DNA of 55,368 nt from Polyangiaceae bacterium (GCA_020848455.1 JADLAB010000365.1:1-55368), one strand, 5' to 3'; shown: positions 1-8,008, counted from the first letter of the stretch. Notes: generated from the letters alone by a model not told the origin. Translations and numbers: made by a program.

Positions 1-295
1 CGTGGGTCTGCGACAGCATCTCGTGGAGGCACGCGGCGCGCTTCGGATCGCCCGTGCGGCGGGCTTCGCCGAGCCAGCCCTGTACGTGGTCGCTGCCGAG
101 CGTCATGACCGCGAGCTCGCTCCGCGCCCGGCCGACCGCGTCCACGACCGGCGGAGGCGGCGGGGTCGCCGGAGCCGTCGGCGCGCCGCCGACGGTGACG
201 GCGGCGGGGGCAGGCGCCTGCGGTCCGCCGGCGGCGACCTCGGCGGTGACGAGCGCCCCGGCGAGCGCGAGCGGGACGAGGGCGAGGGCTTTCAT
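1..295 (-). CDS. Secreted hypothetical protein, C-terminus cut by window edge
   Basis: The 98 visible codons begin at an ATG with a GAGGAAG ribosome binding site a few bases upstream. The N-terminus MKALALVPLALAGALVTAEV is a signal peptide, followed by a Pro/Ala-rich spacer to about residue 50 and then a helical, charged stretch with ARRTGDPKRAACLHEML. That pattern (Ala-Arg, Asp, Lys, then Cys-Leu, then Leu) resembles small exported myxobacterial proteins of unknown function that I remember only loosely, so the family link is a weak inference. The gene diverges from the SpoU methyltransferase across a 148-bp gap in which I see no clear promoter. The C-terminus lies outside the window, so length and function cannot be judged. 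Confidence 0.7.
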   Translation of the reverse strand, partial: MKALALVPLALAGALVTAEVAAGGPQAPAPAAVTVGGAPTAPATPPPPPVVDAVGRARSELAVMTLGSDHVQGWLGEARRTGDPKRAACLHEMLSQTH

Positions 296-443
296 CGGCA
301 CTTCCTCGGGGTCGGCAGCGGCAAGGGCATCTCTGGCTCCTTGTGTGGCGCGTCACCCGGTTTTCGTTCAAAGGCCCCGCCACCCGAGGCATGGTGGCCG
401 GGCGCGCCCCCGGACGACCGGTCGGGCGTGCCCCTTCCGCGCG

Positions 444-1289
444 ATGGACCCCCAGCCGCTCCCGCCGCCGACGCGCATCACGAGCGCCGACGATCCACGC
501 ACCGCAGACTACCGCGAGCTGCGCGACCGCGATCTCGCCGCGCGGCGCGACGCCTTCGTGGTCGAGGGGGCCTTCGCGCTCGGCGCGATGCTCGCCGCGG
601 ACCGCTTCGCCCTGCGCTCGGTGTTCGTCACCGACAGCCGGCTGCCGGCCCTCGCGGGCCTCCTTCGAGCGGTCACGGCGCCGATCTACACCGCGTCGCT
701 CGACCTCATGCGCGGGATCGTGGGCTTCCCGCTGCACCGCGGCGTGCTCGCGATCGGCGAGCGCGGCAGGCCCCACGACGCGGGGGCCCTGCTCGCGGGG
801 CTCGGGCCGGGACCCCGCACCGTGCTCGCCCTGTGTGGCGTCAACAACCACGACAACATCGGCGGCGCGTTCCGCAACGCCGCCGCCTTCGGCGTCGACG
901 CCGTCCTGCTCGACGACGTGGCGAGCGACCCCCTCTACCGCAAGGCGATCCGGGTCTCGGCCGGCGGGGTGCTGACCCTGCCCTACGCGCGGGCCGGACG
1001 GGCGCTCGAGCTCGTCGCGCTCTGCCGGCGCCTGGGCTTCGCGACCGTGGCGCTCACGCCCCGCGCCGGGGCCCGCGACCTCGAGGACGTCTTGCCGGAG
1101 CTCGGCGCGCGCGTGGTGGTGTGCGCCGGCTCCGAGGAGCCGGGCCTCGATGCCGCGGTCCTCGCCGCGGCGGACCACGCCGCGCGCATCGACATCGTGT
1201 CGACGTTCGACTCGCTCAACGTCGCGACCGCGAGCGGCATCGCGCTCCACGCGGTGCGCTCCCGCCGACGGCGGCTCGCGCCGGGCTAG
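444..1289 (+). CDS. TrmH/SpoU-family RNA 2'-O-methyltransferase
   Basis: This 281-residue protein looks like a SPOUT-fold enzyme that transfers a methyl group from AdoMet to a ribose 2'-OH in tRNA or rRNA. The three SpoU motifs are visible: motif 1 NNHDNIGGAFRNAAAFGVD at about residue 134, motif 2 around VSAGGVLTLPYAR, and motif 3 STFDSLNVATASGIALH near the C-terminus, which forms the trefoil-knot cofactor site. The N-terminal 100 residues look like the substrate-binding domain of TrmH/RlmB-like enzymes. I chose the ATG at 444; the frame is open further upstream but its translation is low-complexity and shadows the oppositely oriented first gene. The 3' end overlaps manC by 4 bp tail-to-tail. 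Whether the target is tRNA (Gm18-like) or 23S rRNA cannot be told from sequence. Confidence 0.85.
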   Translation: MDPQPLPPPTRITSADDPRTADYRELRDRDLAARRDAFVVEGAFALGAMLAADRFALRSVFVTDSRLPALAGLLRAVTAPIYTASLDLMRGIVGFPLHRGVLAIGERGRPHDAGALLAGLGPGPRTVLALCGVNNHDNIGGAFRNAAAFGVDAVLLDDVASDPLYRKAIRVSAGGVLTLPYARAGRALELVALCRRLGFATVALTPRAGARDLEDVLPELGARVVVCAGSEEPGLDAAVLAAADHAARIDIVSTFDSLNVATASGIALHAVRSRRRRLAPG

Positions 1290-2389
1290 AGCAGCTCCGC
1301 CGGCCCGCTTCGCTCGAGCGCGGCGACCACCTCGCGGACGTCCTGGGCGTGCGCCTTGTCGACGACGAGCAGCGCGTCCCCGGTGTCGACCACGATCAGG
1401 CCCTCGACGCCGACGAGCGCGACCGTGCGCGGCGGGCTGCCGGCCGGGCGAAGGTCGAAGACGCAGTTGTCGCGCGCCTGCGCGGCAAGGGTGCCGGCCG
1501 GGACGCTCGAGCCGGTCGCGTCGCGCGGCAGGAGCTCGCTCGCGGCGAGCCAGCTGCCGACGTCGCTCCAGCCGAAGGCACCGGGCACGACGGCGAGCCC
1601 CTCGGTCTTCTCCATGACGCCCTTGTCGATGCTGACGGAGGGCAGGGTGGGGAAGAGCTCGGTGCAGAGCGCGGCCTCGCGCGCCCCGGCTCCGGCCGCG
1701 GCGTCGGCCCGTGCGGCCTCGTCGAGGCGGTCGAGCGCGGCGGCGAGCTCGGGCAGGTGCGTGCGCACGAGGCGGCACAGATCCGCCGCGCGGTAGATGA
1801 ACATGCCGGCGTTCCACGCGTAGCGGCCGTCGGCGAGGAAGGCGGCCGCCGTCGCGGCGTCGGGCTTCTCGACGAAGCGCCTCACGGCGTAGGCGCCCGC
1901 CACCCTGGTGGGCTCGCCGAGCTCCACGTAGCCGTAGCCGGTCTCGGGGCGGGTCGGGGTGATGCCGATGGTGGTCACGGCGCCCGTCGCGGCGCTCGCG
2001 ACCGCGGTGCGCACGGCGGCGAGGTAGCCGGCGGCATCCCCGACGTGGGCGTCGCTCGGCACCGCCACGATCACCGCCTCCGGCTCGCGGCGCGCGAGGA
2101 CCCAGGCGCTCCACGCGAGGCACGGGGCCGTGTTGCGCGGACACGGCTCGACGAACAGCTGGTCTCGGCCGAGCTCGGGCATGAGCGCGAGCGTGCCCGC
2201 GACGAGGTGCTCGCCGGTCGAGATGCGCACGCCGTCCCAGCCGGTGAGCGGCACGAGCCGCTCGCAGGTCGCGCGCAGGAGCGGCAGCTCGCCGCCGAGC
2301 GGCAGGAACTGCTTCGGGCGCAGCTTGCGCGAGGCGGGCCAGAAGCGCGTGCCCGACCCGCCGGCCATCACGACTGCATAGACGCGCAT
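1286..2389 (-). CDS. manC: Mannose-1-phosphate guanylyltransferase (GDP-mannose pyrophosphorylase)
   Basis: The 367-residue enzyme makes GDP-mannose from mannose-1-phosphate and GTP, the precursor for mannosylated polysaccharide and LPS. The nucleotidyltransferase signature is at the N-terminus (MAGGSGTRFWPASRKLRPKQ, residues 8-27), and the sugar-phosphate binding FVEKPD motif lies near residue 168. It has the left-handed beta-helix tail but not the phosphomannose isomerase domain of bifunctional ManC/AlgA proteins, which are about 470 residues. The start is the ATG at 2389. A 12-bp palindrome containing TATAGC lies 5-16 nt upstream, and there is no Shine-Dalgarno, so the mRNA may be leaderless. 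It is transcribed away from the repeat element at 2418-2606 and overlaps the SpoU gene's stop. Confidence 0.93.
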   Translation of the reverse strand: MRVYAVVMAGGSGTRFWPASRKLRPKQFLPLGGELPLLRATCERLVPLTGWDGVRISTGEHLVAGTLALMPELGRDQLFVEPCPRNTAPCLAWSAWVLARREPEAVIVAVPSDAHVGDAAGYLAAVRTAVASAATGAVTTIGITPTRPETGYGYVELGEPTRVAGAYAVRRFVEKPDAATAAAFLADGRYAWNAGMFIYRAADLCRLVRTHLPELAAALDRLDEAARADAAAGAGAREAALCTELFPTLPSVSIDKGVMEKTEGLAVVPGAFGWSDVGSWLAASELLPRDATGSSVPAGTLAAQARDNCVFDLRPAGSPPRTVALVGVEGLIVVDTGDALLVVDKAHAQDVREVVAALERSGPAELL

Positions 2390-2393
2390 GCGT

Positions 2394-2405
2394 GCGCTAT
2401 AGCGC
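2394..2405 (-). promoter_or_regulatory. Palindromic -10 region of manC
   Basis: GCGCTATAGCGC is a perfect 12-bp palindrome immediately 5' of manC. Read on the minus strand it contains TATAGC ending 6 nt before the ATG. It could be a -10 element for a leaderless transcript, a small operator, or both. No convincing -35 is visible. Confidence 0.35.
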
Positions 2406-2417
2406 GGCCGGGAGGGA

Positions 2418-2606
2418 GTTTTCAGTTTTCAGTATTCAGTTTTCGGTCGTCGCCCGCCTCTGCGGCCTCCGGTGTCCCTGCCTTCTGCGTCTCGTCCGTC
2501 AGGGCCACCGCGTCGCATGAGCCGCGACGCTCTGGCGCTGGCGCTGGATCGGCCCGAAGGGCCGTGCAGGGCTGACCACTGACAACTGATAACTGATAGC
2601 TGACAG
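2418..2606. repeat. Inverted pair of xxxTCAG heptad arrays (MITE-like element)
   Basis: Left array 2419-2446 on the + strand reads as tandem 7-mers TTTTCAG, TTTTCAG, TATTCAG, TTTTCGG. Right array 2572-2606 consists of five 7-mers CTGACCA, CTGACAA, CTGATAA, CTGATAG, CTGACAG, which on the minus strand are again xxxTCAG units. The two arrays therefore face each other across about 125 bp. The spacer is a C/T-rich stretch with CTCTGCGG and TTCTGCGTC motifs. AT-richness makes the arrays stand out sharply in this GC-rich sequence. The element overlies the 3' end of the UppP-like gene and supplies its stop codon. It encodes no protein of its own that I can recognise. Confidence 0.75.
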
Positions 2607-3330
2607 CTCTCTCCGGGAGCGCGCGGTCGTAGGCGAGGGCTGCGAGCCCGAGCGGCAGGAGCCACACCCCGAGCCAGGCGCTGCGCCTGCGCCGGCAGAG
2701 CCATCGCCACGCGAGGGCGGCGGCCGCTGCGGTCGCGCCGCCCACCGCCAGGCCGACGAGGGCCGCGGTCGGACCGAGCGTCGCCAGGGACGCCGGGCTC
2801 GCACGGCGCAGCTCGAGCGCGAGCGTGCCCGCGGTCATGCCGAGCGCCATGCGGGCTCCGCGCCAGCCGCCGCCACCGACCCAGCACAGCACCATGAACG
2901 CGAGTCCGGCCGGCGACGCGCCGAGCAGGGGCGCCATCCCGTGCGCGAGCCCCGCTGCGAAGGCCCCGCCCAGCCTGGGCTCACCCGGGGCCGGCGCCGG
3001 CGCCGCGGTCGTCGACAGGAGCGCGACCGCGGTCACGACGAGACCGAGGCCGGCACCTGCCGGCACCTCGGGCCAGGGCGCGAGGACCGCGCGGAACAGC
3101 GTGCCGACGGCGGTCGCGACCACCATCGCCGCCGCGCTCCGCAGGCCCGGCAGGGCGACGAGGGCGAGGACCAGGCACGCCCCGAGGGCGGCGCTCGCGC
3201 GCAGCGCCACGAGGCTGGCGTCCGTGCCGAGCCAGACCGCGGCGAGCGTGCGGTGGGCGGACTCGCCGACGGGCAGGCCGGCGGCGAGCCCCTCCACGGC
3301 CGCGTGTGCGAGCGCCTCGAGCAGGGTCAC
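2422..3330 (-). CDS. UppP/BacA-like membrane protein with repeat-encoded C-terminal tail
   Basis: This 302-residue, very hydrophobic protein has about eight predicted membrane helices. Its N-terminus (AVEGLAAGLPVGESAH) matches the spacing of the undecaprenyl-diphosphatase motif EGLTEFLPVSSTGH, keeping Glu-Gly, Leu-Pro-Val and the His. The second UppP motif (PGxSRSG) is not recognisable, so phosphatase activity is doubtful and a divergent or non-catalytic paralogue is possible. From about residue 242 the sequence is non-membrane and coded by the heptad-repeat element, ending KLNTEN with a TGA from the repeat. The ancestral gene probably ended near residue 240, close to the usual 265-275. The start is GTG at 3330, immediately beside a CCGGGG-cgca-CCCCGG hairpin. 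Confidence 0.65.
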   Translation of the reverse strand: MTLLEALAHAAVEGLAAGLPVGESAHRTLAAVWLGTDASLVALRASAALGACLVLALVALPGLRSAAAMVVATAVGTLFRAVLAPWPEVPAGAGLGLVVTAVALLSTTAAPAPAPGEPRLGGAFAAGLAHGMAPLLGASPAGLAFMVLCWVGGGGWRGARMALGMTAGTLALELRRASPASLATLGPTAALVGLAVGGATAAAAALAWRWLCRRRRSAWLGVWLLPLGLAALAYDRALPERAVSYQLSVVSGQPCTALRADPAPAPERRGSCDAVALTDETQKAGTPEAAEAGDDRKLNTEN

Positions 3331-3621
3331 CGGGGCGCACCCCGGCGGGTCGCCAGGTCGGCCCGGCGGGGCCAGGGCTGGCCCGATCGATCTCCGTGAC
3401 GCGCGTCGATGGCCGGCATTTTACGGCAAGAAATCGCGCCCGGGGCCGAGTGAAATCGCCTGCGCAGCGCGTAGCCCCGTGGTAGTTTCGGTCGGCTCCG
3501 CAGAGCTGCGCCCTGGCTCGGACCGCTCGGACCTCGCCGCGCGCGCCCCCGACATGGGAGGCAGCATGACACACGCTCGCCCCGCCAGCCTGCGGCGGGC
3601 ATGCGCTGGAGGTAGAGGCCC
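3331..3621. other. Intergenic region between divergent uppP-like and citrate synthase genes
   Basis: This 291-bp gap holds a perfect 6-bp hairpin (CCGGGG, loop CGCA, CCCCGG; 3330-3345) at the very 5' end of the minus-strand mRNA. A TAAAAT hexamer on the minus strand lies near 3420, and a strong SD for gltA (GGAGGTAGAGG) near 3609-3619. I see no convincing -35/-10 pair for gltA and no conserved small gene. Confidence 0.4.
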
Positions 3622-4920
3622 GTGGATACCGCCAAGCTGGTCCTGAACATCGAAGGCAAAGAGCAGTCGCTCGACCTCCCGGTCGTCACTGGGTCGGAGA
3701 ACGAGAAGGCGATCGACATCGGGAGCCTGCGCGCCAAGACCGGTCTGGTGGCGCTCGATCCGGCGTTCGGCAACACCGCCTCGACGCTGAGCGCCATCAC
3801 CTTCCTCGACGGCGAGAAGGGCATCCTGCGCTACCGCGGCATCCCCATCGAGGAGCTGGGCGCGCACTCGAACTTCGTCGAGGTGGCGTACCTGCTCATC
3901 AACGGTCAGCTGCCGACGAAGAGCCAGCTCGAGAGCTACCGCTACAACCTCACGCGCCACTCGATGATCCACGAGGACATGAAGCGCTTCTTCGACGGCT
4001 ATCCGTCGACGGCGCACCCGATGGCGATCCTGAGCTCGATGGTGTGCTCGCTGTCGGCCTACTACCCCGACGCGCTCGACGCGATGAACACCGAGATGTT
4101 CGACATCACGGCGACGCGCATCCTGTCGAAGGTCCGCACGATCAGCGCCTACGCGTACAAGAAGTCGATCGGCCAGCCCTTCGTCTACCCGCAGAACCAC
4201 CTGAGCTACTGCGCGAACATCCTCAACATGATGTTCTCGGTGCCGGCCGAGCCGTACCACATCGACGAGGAGTGGGTGAAGATCCTCAACCTCCTGCTCA
4301 TCCTGCACGCCGATCACGAGCAGAACTGCTCGACCAGCACCGTGCGCACCGTGGGTAGCGCGCACACGAACCTCTTCGCGTCGATCTCGGCGGGCGTGTG
4401 CGCGCTCTGGGGGCCGCTCCACGGCGGCGCCAATCAGGAAGTGCTCGAGATGCTCGAGAAGATCCGCGCGAGCGGCGACAGCGTGCAGAAGTACGTCGAG
4501 CTCGCCAAGGACAAGAGCTCGACCTTCCGCCTCATGGGCTTCGGTCACCGCGTCTACAAGAACTTCGATCCGCGCGCGACGCTCATCAAGGGCGCGTGCG
4601 ACAGGCTCCTGTCGAAGAAGGGCGTCAAGGACCCGCTGCTCGACATCGCGCGCCGCCTCGAGGAGGCCGCGCTGAAGGACAGCTACTTCGTCGAGCGCAA
4701 GCTCTACCCGAACGTCGACTTCTACAGCGGCATCATCTACCGCGCGATGGGCATCCCGACCGACATGTTCACGGTGCTGTTCGCGCTCGGCCGGCTGCCG
4801 GGCTGGATCGCGCAGTGGAAGGAGATGAACGCCGACAAGAGCACGCGCATCGTCCGCCCGCGGCAGATCTACACGGGCGAGACCGAGCGGCACTACGTGC
4901 CGATGGACAAGCGCGGCTGA
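3622..4920 (+). CDS. gltA: Citrate synthase (type II)
   Basis: The 432-residue protein condenses oxaloacetate with acetyl-CoA in the first step of the TCA cycle, in the cytoplasm. The catalytic residues are all present: His in SAHTNLFAS, His at about 266 in GPLHGGANQE, the CoA/citrate-binding GFGHRVYKNFDPRA near 307-320, and the catalytic Asp at about 366 in NVDFYSGI. Length and the N-terminal beta-sheet domain fit the hexameric bacterial type rather than the shorter type I form. The GTG start at 3622 is supported by a strong GGAGGTAGAGG site. It stands alone, with opposite-strand DNA upstream and a hairpin-rich 311-bp gap downstream. Confidence 0.97.
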   Translation: MDTAKLVLNIEGKEQSLDLPVVTGSENEKAIDIGSLRAKTGLVALDPAFGNTASTLSAITFLDGEKGILRYRGIPIEELGAHSNFVEVAYLLINGQLPTKSQLESYRYNLTRHSMIHEDMKRFFDGYPSTAHPMAILSSMVCSLSAYYPDALDAMNTEMFDITATRILSKVRTISAYAYKKSIGQPFVYPQNHLSYCANILNMMFSVPAEPYHIDEEWVKILNLLLILHADHEQNCSTSTVRTVGSAHTNLFASISAGVCALWGPLHGGANQEVLEMLEKIRASGDSVQKYVELAKDKSSTFRLMGFGHRVYKNFDPRATLIKGACDRLLSKKGVKDPLLDIARRLEEAALKDSYFVERKLYPNVDFYSGIIYRAMGIPTDMFTVLFALGRLPGWIAQWKEMNADKSTRIVRPRQIYTGETERHYVPMDKRG

Positions 4921-5012
4921 GCCGAGCTCGCGCGCGGCGTGCACGGCGGGGTGGGGCGAGGTCCGACGTGTGCGCACTTTGTCGTCGAACGTGCGGCGAA
5001 AAGCGCATCGAA

Positions 5013-5045
5013 CCGGACGCGAGGTTGCGTCCGGCCCCCCGGACG
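5013..5045 (+). terminator. Two mutually exclusive hairpins downstream of gltA
   Basis: Three complementary segments are packed together: CCGGACGC at 5013-5020, GCGTCCGG at 5027-5034 and CCGGACG at 5039-5045. The middle segment can pair perfectly with the first (8 bp, loop GAGGTT) or with the third (7 bp, loop CCCC), but not with both. The position about 90 nt after the gltA stop suits a terminator, but there is no T-run. The competing pairing is also what an attenuator would look like. Confidence 0.45.
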
Positions 5046-5075
5046 GCCCAAACTGGAGGGCTCGAGCGGTCGGTG

Positions 5076-5089
5076 GCCCCGAAAGGGGC
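5076..5089 (+). terminator. GNRA-capped hairpin (GCCCC-GAAA-GGGGC)
   Basis: A perfect 5-bp G/C stem is closed by a GAAA tetraloop, a very stable RNA fold. It sits between gltA and the CxxxC lipoprotein gene, 3' to the alternative hairpins. It may be part of the same terminator or of a leader structure. The rest of 4921-5231 contains no credible ORF. Confidence 0.35.
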
Positions 5090-5157
5090 GGTCCCGGCCC
5101 CCGAGGAAGAAAGCGCGCCGTGCCGCGTAAAACCGCTAGTACAGGCCAACCGTTTGC

Positions 5158-5188
5158 TTGCTCGGGGACGACGCTCCCCATCTAGAAT
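5158..5188 (+). promoter_or_regulatory. Candidate promoter of the CxxxC lipoprotein gene
   Basis: TAGAAT at 5183-5188 is a good -10, with TTGCTC at 5158-5163 as a weak -35 at a long 19-nt spacing. It would give a leader of about 37 nt that ends with a clear GAGGAGG at 5218-5224. The same TAGAAT hexamer precedes the lipoprotein gene at 46889. Confidence 0.35.
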
Positions 5189-5231
5189 GGCTCCGGGAAT
5201 CGATCCCAGACGCTCCTGAGGAGGCTTGCCC

Positions 5232-6086
5232 ATGCGACGTGCGATCGTTTCGTTCCTTCTGGTTACTCCCCTCGCGTTCGGCCTGGCAGCCGTCGGCTGC
5301 AACCAAGATGGCGGCGCGAACGCCGACAACCCCGGAGCGTGCGGTAACCTCGACTTCTCGGCGTTCGCCGAGTGTCACGTCGAAGTGAGCGGCGGCTGCA
5401 CGCTCCTGTGCGAGCCCGTCAGCTTCAAGGCCGAGTGCTACGCCGACTGCAGCGGTGGCTGCAACGTCAACGTCAACGCCAGCTGCACGACGACCTGCCA
5501 GGGCGGCTGCGAGGCGGACTGCAACGTGAACCCGCCGAGCTTCGACTGCGAGGGCTCGTGCACCGCGAGCTGCAGCGGCAACTGCGGCGCCCAGTGCTCG
5601 GCCGCGGCCAACCAGGCCGAGTGCCAGGCCGCCTGTCAGGGCACCTGCGAGGGCGACTGCCACGCGTCCTGCACCGGGACGCCGGGGTCGGCCGACTGCG
5701 CGGCGAAGTGCGAGGCGTCCTGCGAGGGCGAGTGCACGGCCGAGGCGAACATGGACTGCGAGGTGAACTGCCAGGGCAACTGCATGGCAGAGCTCACCGG
5801 CGGCTGCGAGGGCGACTGTACCGCGCCGGAAGGCGCGCTCTTCTGCGACGGCCAGTACGTCGATGTCGTCGGTAGCTTCGAGGACTGCATCGCCTCGCTC
5901 GAGGCGATGTTCACCATCAACATCGACGCGAGCGGCAGCGCCTCCTGCAAGGACGGCAAGTGCTCGGCCTCGGGCGTCGCCTCCTGCGCCGTGAGCCCGG
6001 GCTCCGGCCCCGAGGGCGTCGGCTGGCTCGCGGCGGGCATCGCCGCCGTGGGGCTCGGCCTCGGAGCACGCCGCCGCCGCGGCTGA
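5232..6086 (+). CDS. Cys-rich lipoprotein with CxxxC repeats and C-terminal sorting-like tail
   Basis: This 284-residue exported protein of unknown function starts with a lipoprotein signal ending AAVGC (residues 19-23). From about residue 37 to 205 cysteines recur every fourth position in runs such as CQAACQGTCEGDCHASC, a dense CxxxC ladder presumably fully disulphide-bonded. The C-terminus has Cys-Ala-Val, a Gly/Pro spacer, a hydrophobic segment (GWLAAGIAAVGLGLG) and ARRRRG, the same three-part layout as MYXO-CTERM-type sorting tails. ATG 5232 is preferred over TTG 5226 because GAGGAGG lies 7 nt before the ATG but only 1 nt before the TTG. Proteins with both a lipobox and such a tail are odd; either signal could be incidental. 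Confidence 0.85.
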   Translation: MRRAIVSFLLVTPLAFGLAAVGCNQDGGANADNPGACGNLDFSAFAECHVEVSGGCTLLCEPVSFKAECYADCSGGCNVNVNASCTTTCQGGCEADCNVNPPSFDCEGSCTASCSGNCGAQCSAAANQAECQAACQGTCEGDCHASCTGTPGSADCAAKCEASCEGECTAEANMDCEVNCQGNCMAELTGGCEGDCTAPEGALFCDGQYVDVVGSFEDCIASLEAMFTINIDASGSASCKDGKCSASGVASCAVSPGSGPEGVGWLAAGIAAVGLGLGARRRRG

Positions 6087-6167
6087 GATCGGCTCACCGG
6101 GGCTCTTCGACGAGCGCGGGGGCGAGCGCCACCGCGCTCGTCGCCTTCCATGCGGCCCGTGACCTGC

Positions 6168-6173
6168 TACAAG
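6168..6173 (+). promoter_or_regulatory. -10-like hexamer TACAAG of ggt
   Basis: TACAAG in the context GCTACAAG ends 8 nt before the ATG of the gamma-glutamyltransferase gene, and no SD is present. The position fits a leaderless or near-leaderless start. Confidence 0.35.
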
Positions 6174-6181
6174 ACCGGCCG

Positions 6182-8008
6182 ATGAAGGGTCTCGTCCGAC
6201 GCGCGCTCGGCCCGGTCGCGCTCGCGCTCGTCTGCGCCTGCCAGACGAGCGCCGAGCCCGTGCCGCCGAGCCTGGCGCTCGCTGCCTCGAGCGCACCCGC
6301 GCCGGCCACTGCGAAGAGCGCCCCGCCGAGCGGCGCACCGAGCGCGGCACCGACCGGCTCGGCAGCGAGCGCGCCGCCCGTGCCGACCATTCGCCTCGCG
6401 GCGGGGGGCAAGCGCGCGGTCCGCGGCGAGCGCGGCATGGTGAGCTCGGTCGAAGAGAACGCGACCCGCGCCGGCGTGGCCGTCCTCGAGCGGGGCGGCA
6501 ACGCGGTCGATGCGGCGGTAGCGGTCGGCTACGCCCTCGCGGTCACGAACCCGCAGGCCGGACCGCTCGGCGGCGGGGGCTTCATGCTCGTGCGGCTCGC
6601 CTCGGGGGAGAGCTTCGCCGTCGACTACCGCGAGACCGCGCCCGTCCTCGCGACGCGCGACACGCTCGAGGCGCTGAAGAAGAAGGGCTGGCACGGCTAC
6701 CTCTCGGCGCCGGTCCCGGCGGTCGTGGCGGGGCTCAACCTGGCGCGCGAGCGCTTCGGGACGCTGCCTCTGGCCGAGCTCGTGGCGCCGGCGGTCGAGC
6801 TCGCGCGCGGTCACAAGCTCGGCTACCGGCAGGCCGAGGTGCTCGGCTGGTACTGGCAGGCCCTCGCGAAGGACCCGACGGCGCGCGCCATCTTCGGCAA
6901 GGGAAACAAGCCCCTCACGGTCGGCAGCAAGCTCGTGCAGAAGAGTCTCGCGCACACGCTCGAGCTCGTCGCGGCGCACGGCGACGACGGCTTCTACCGC
7001 GGCGAGACCGCCGACGAGATCGAGGCGGCGATGAAGAAGAGCGGGGGCCTCGTGCGCAAGGAGGATCTCGCCGCCTACCGGGCGGTCGTGCGCGAGCCGC
7101 TGCGCTTCCGCTACCGGGGCTTCGAGATCTTGACGATGCCGCCGCCCTCCATGGGCGGCGTCGCGCTCGCGTCGATCATGCTCGAGCTCGAGCAGTCCCG
7201 CGCCGGGGAGGCACCCGCCGGCTCGGCCCTGTCTCTGCACCTCTTCGCCGAGTCCGCCCGTCGCGCCTACGCCGACCGGCGCGCCGTGTCCGGCGACCCG
7301 GCCTTCGTCGATCGCGCGCTCGTCGACCCGTTGCTCGCGCGCCTGCTCGATCCCGCGTACCACGCGGCGCGCACGCCCGGCCCGAGTCGCGAGCGCGCCA
7401 CGCCCTCGAAGGACGTCGTGCCCATCGAGCCTGGCGGCGAGAACGCCGAGGAGTCGCCGGACACGACGCACTTCTCGGTCGTCGACCGCGCCGGCAACGC
7501 CGTGAGCTGCACGACCACCCTGGCGGCGGCCTTCGGCGCGCAGGTCGTCGTCCCGGGGACGGGCGTCTTCCCGTCGAACGCCATCGGGGCCTTCAGTCCG
7601 AGCGGGGTCAACGTCATCGCGCCGGGCAAGCGCATGGCGAGCTCGATGGCGCCGGCCATCGTGGTCGCGGGCGACAAGACCGTGGCGCTCATCGGCTCGC
7701 CCGGCGGCGACACCATCCCCAACACGGTGGCGCAGGTATTGCGGAACCTGATCGACTACGGCATGACCATCGACGAGGCCGTCGACGCGCCGCGCCTGCA
7801 CCACCAGTGGCGGCCCGACGAGCTGCGGGTCGAGGCGGCGCGCGCACCCGCCGCGGCGGTGCTCGCCGAGCTCGCGAAGCTCGGCCACAAGGTCGTCAAG
7901 CAGCCCCTGCAGGGCGCCGCCGACGAGATCCTCGTCGATGCCGAGACCGGCGTCGCGTGGGGCTACGCCGACGACCGGCAGGGCGGGCTCGCGGCCGGGC
8001 CGCCGTGA
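6182..8008 (+). CDS. ggt: Gamma-glutamyltransferase, lipoprotein form
   Basis: The 608-residue enzyme cleaves or transfers the gamma-glutamyl group of glutathione and related peptides outside the cytoplasm. An N-terminal signal ends in LVCAC, a lipobox, followed by a Ser/Ala/Pro linker to about residue 70. The family core starts GMVSSVEENATRAGVAVLER and includes the GGGGF region near residue 135. The autoprocessing site DTTHFSVVD places the N-terminal nucleophile at Thr428, and the small subunit carries GSPGGDTIPN, the equivalent of the GSPGG oxyanion loop. Processing should give a large chain of about 360 and a small chain of about 180 residues. It lies 61 bp upstream of purB, probably by chance, since the functions are unrelated. 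Confidence 0.95.
   Translation: MKGLVRRALGPVALALVCACQTSAEPVPPSLALAASSAPAPATAKSAPPSGAPSAAPTGSAASAPPVPTIRLAAGGKRAVRGERGMVSSVEENATRAGVAVLERGGNAVDAAVAVGYALAVTNPQAGPLGGGGFMLVRLASGESFAVDYRETAPVLATRDTLEALKKKGWHGYLSAPVPAVVAGLNLARERFGTLPLAELVAPAVELARGHKLGYRQAEVLGWYWQALAKDPTARAIFGKGNKPLTVGSKLVQKSLAHTLELVAAHGDDGFYRGETADEIEAAMKKSGGLVRKEDLAAYRAVVREPLRFRYRGFEILTMPPPSMGGVALASIMLELEQSRAGEAPAGSALSLHLFAESARRAYADRRAVSGDPAFVDRALVDPLLARLLDPAYHAARTPGPSRERATPSKDVVPIEPGGENAEESPDTTHFSVVDRAGNAVSCTTTLAAAFGAQVVVPGTGVFPSNAIGAFSPSGVNVIAPGKRMASSMAPAIVVAGDKTVALIGSPGGDTIPNTVAQVLRNLIDYGMTIDEAVDAPRLHHQWRPDELRVEAARAPAAAVLAELAKLGHKVVKQPLQGAADEILVDAETGVAWGYADDRQGGLAAGPP

Noticed and set aside
5190-5212. GGGAATCGATCCC resembling a tRNA T-arm on the minus strand
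   Set aside because: The TTC of the T-loop is missing, and no acceptor, D or anticodon arms can be folded around it.
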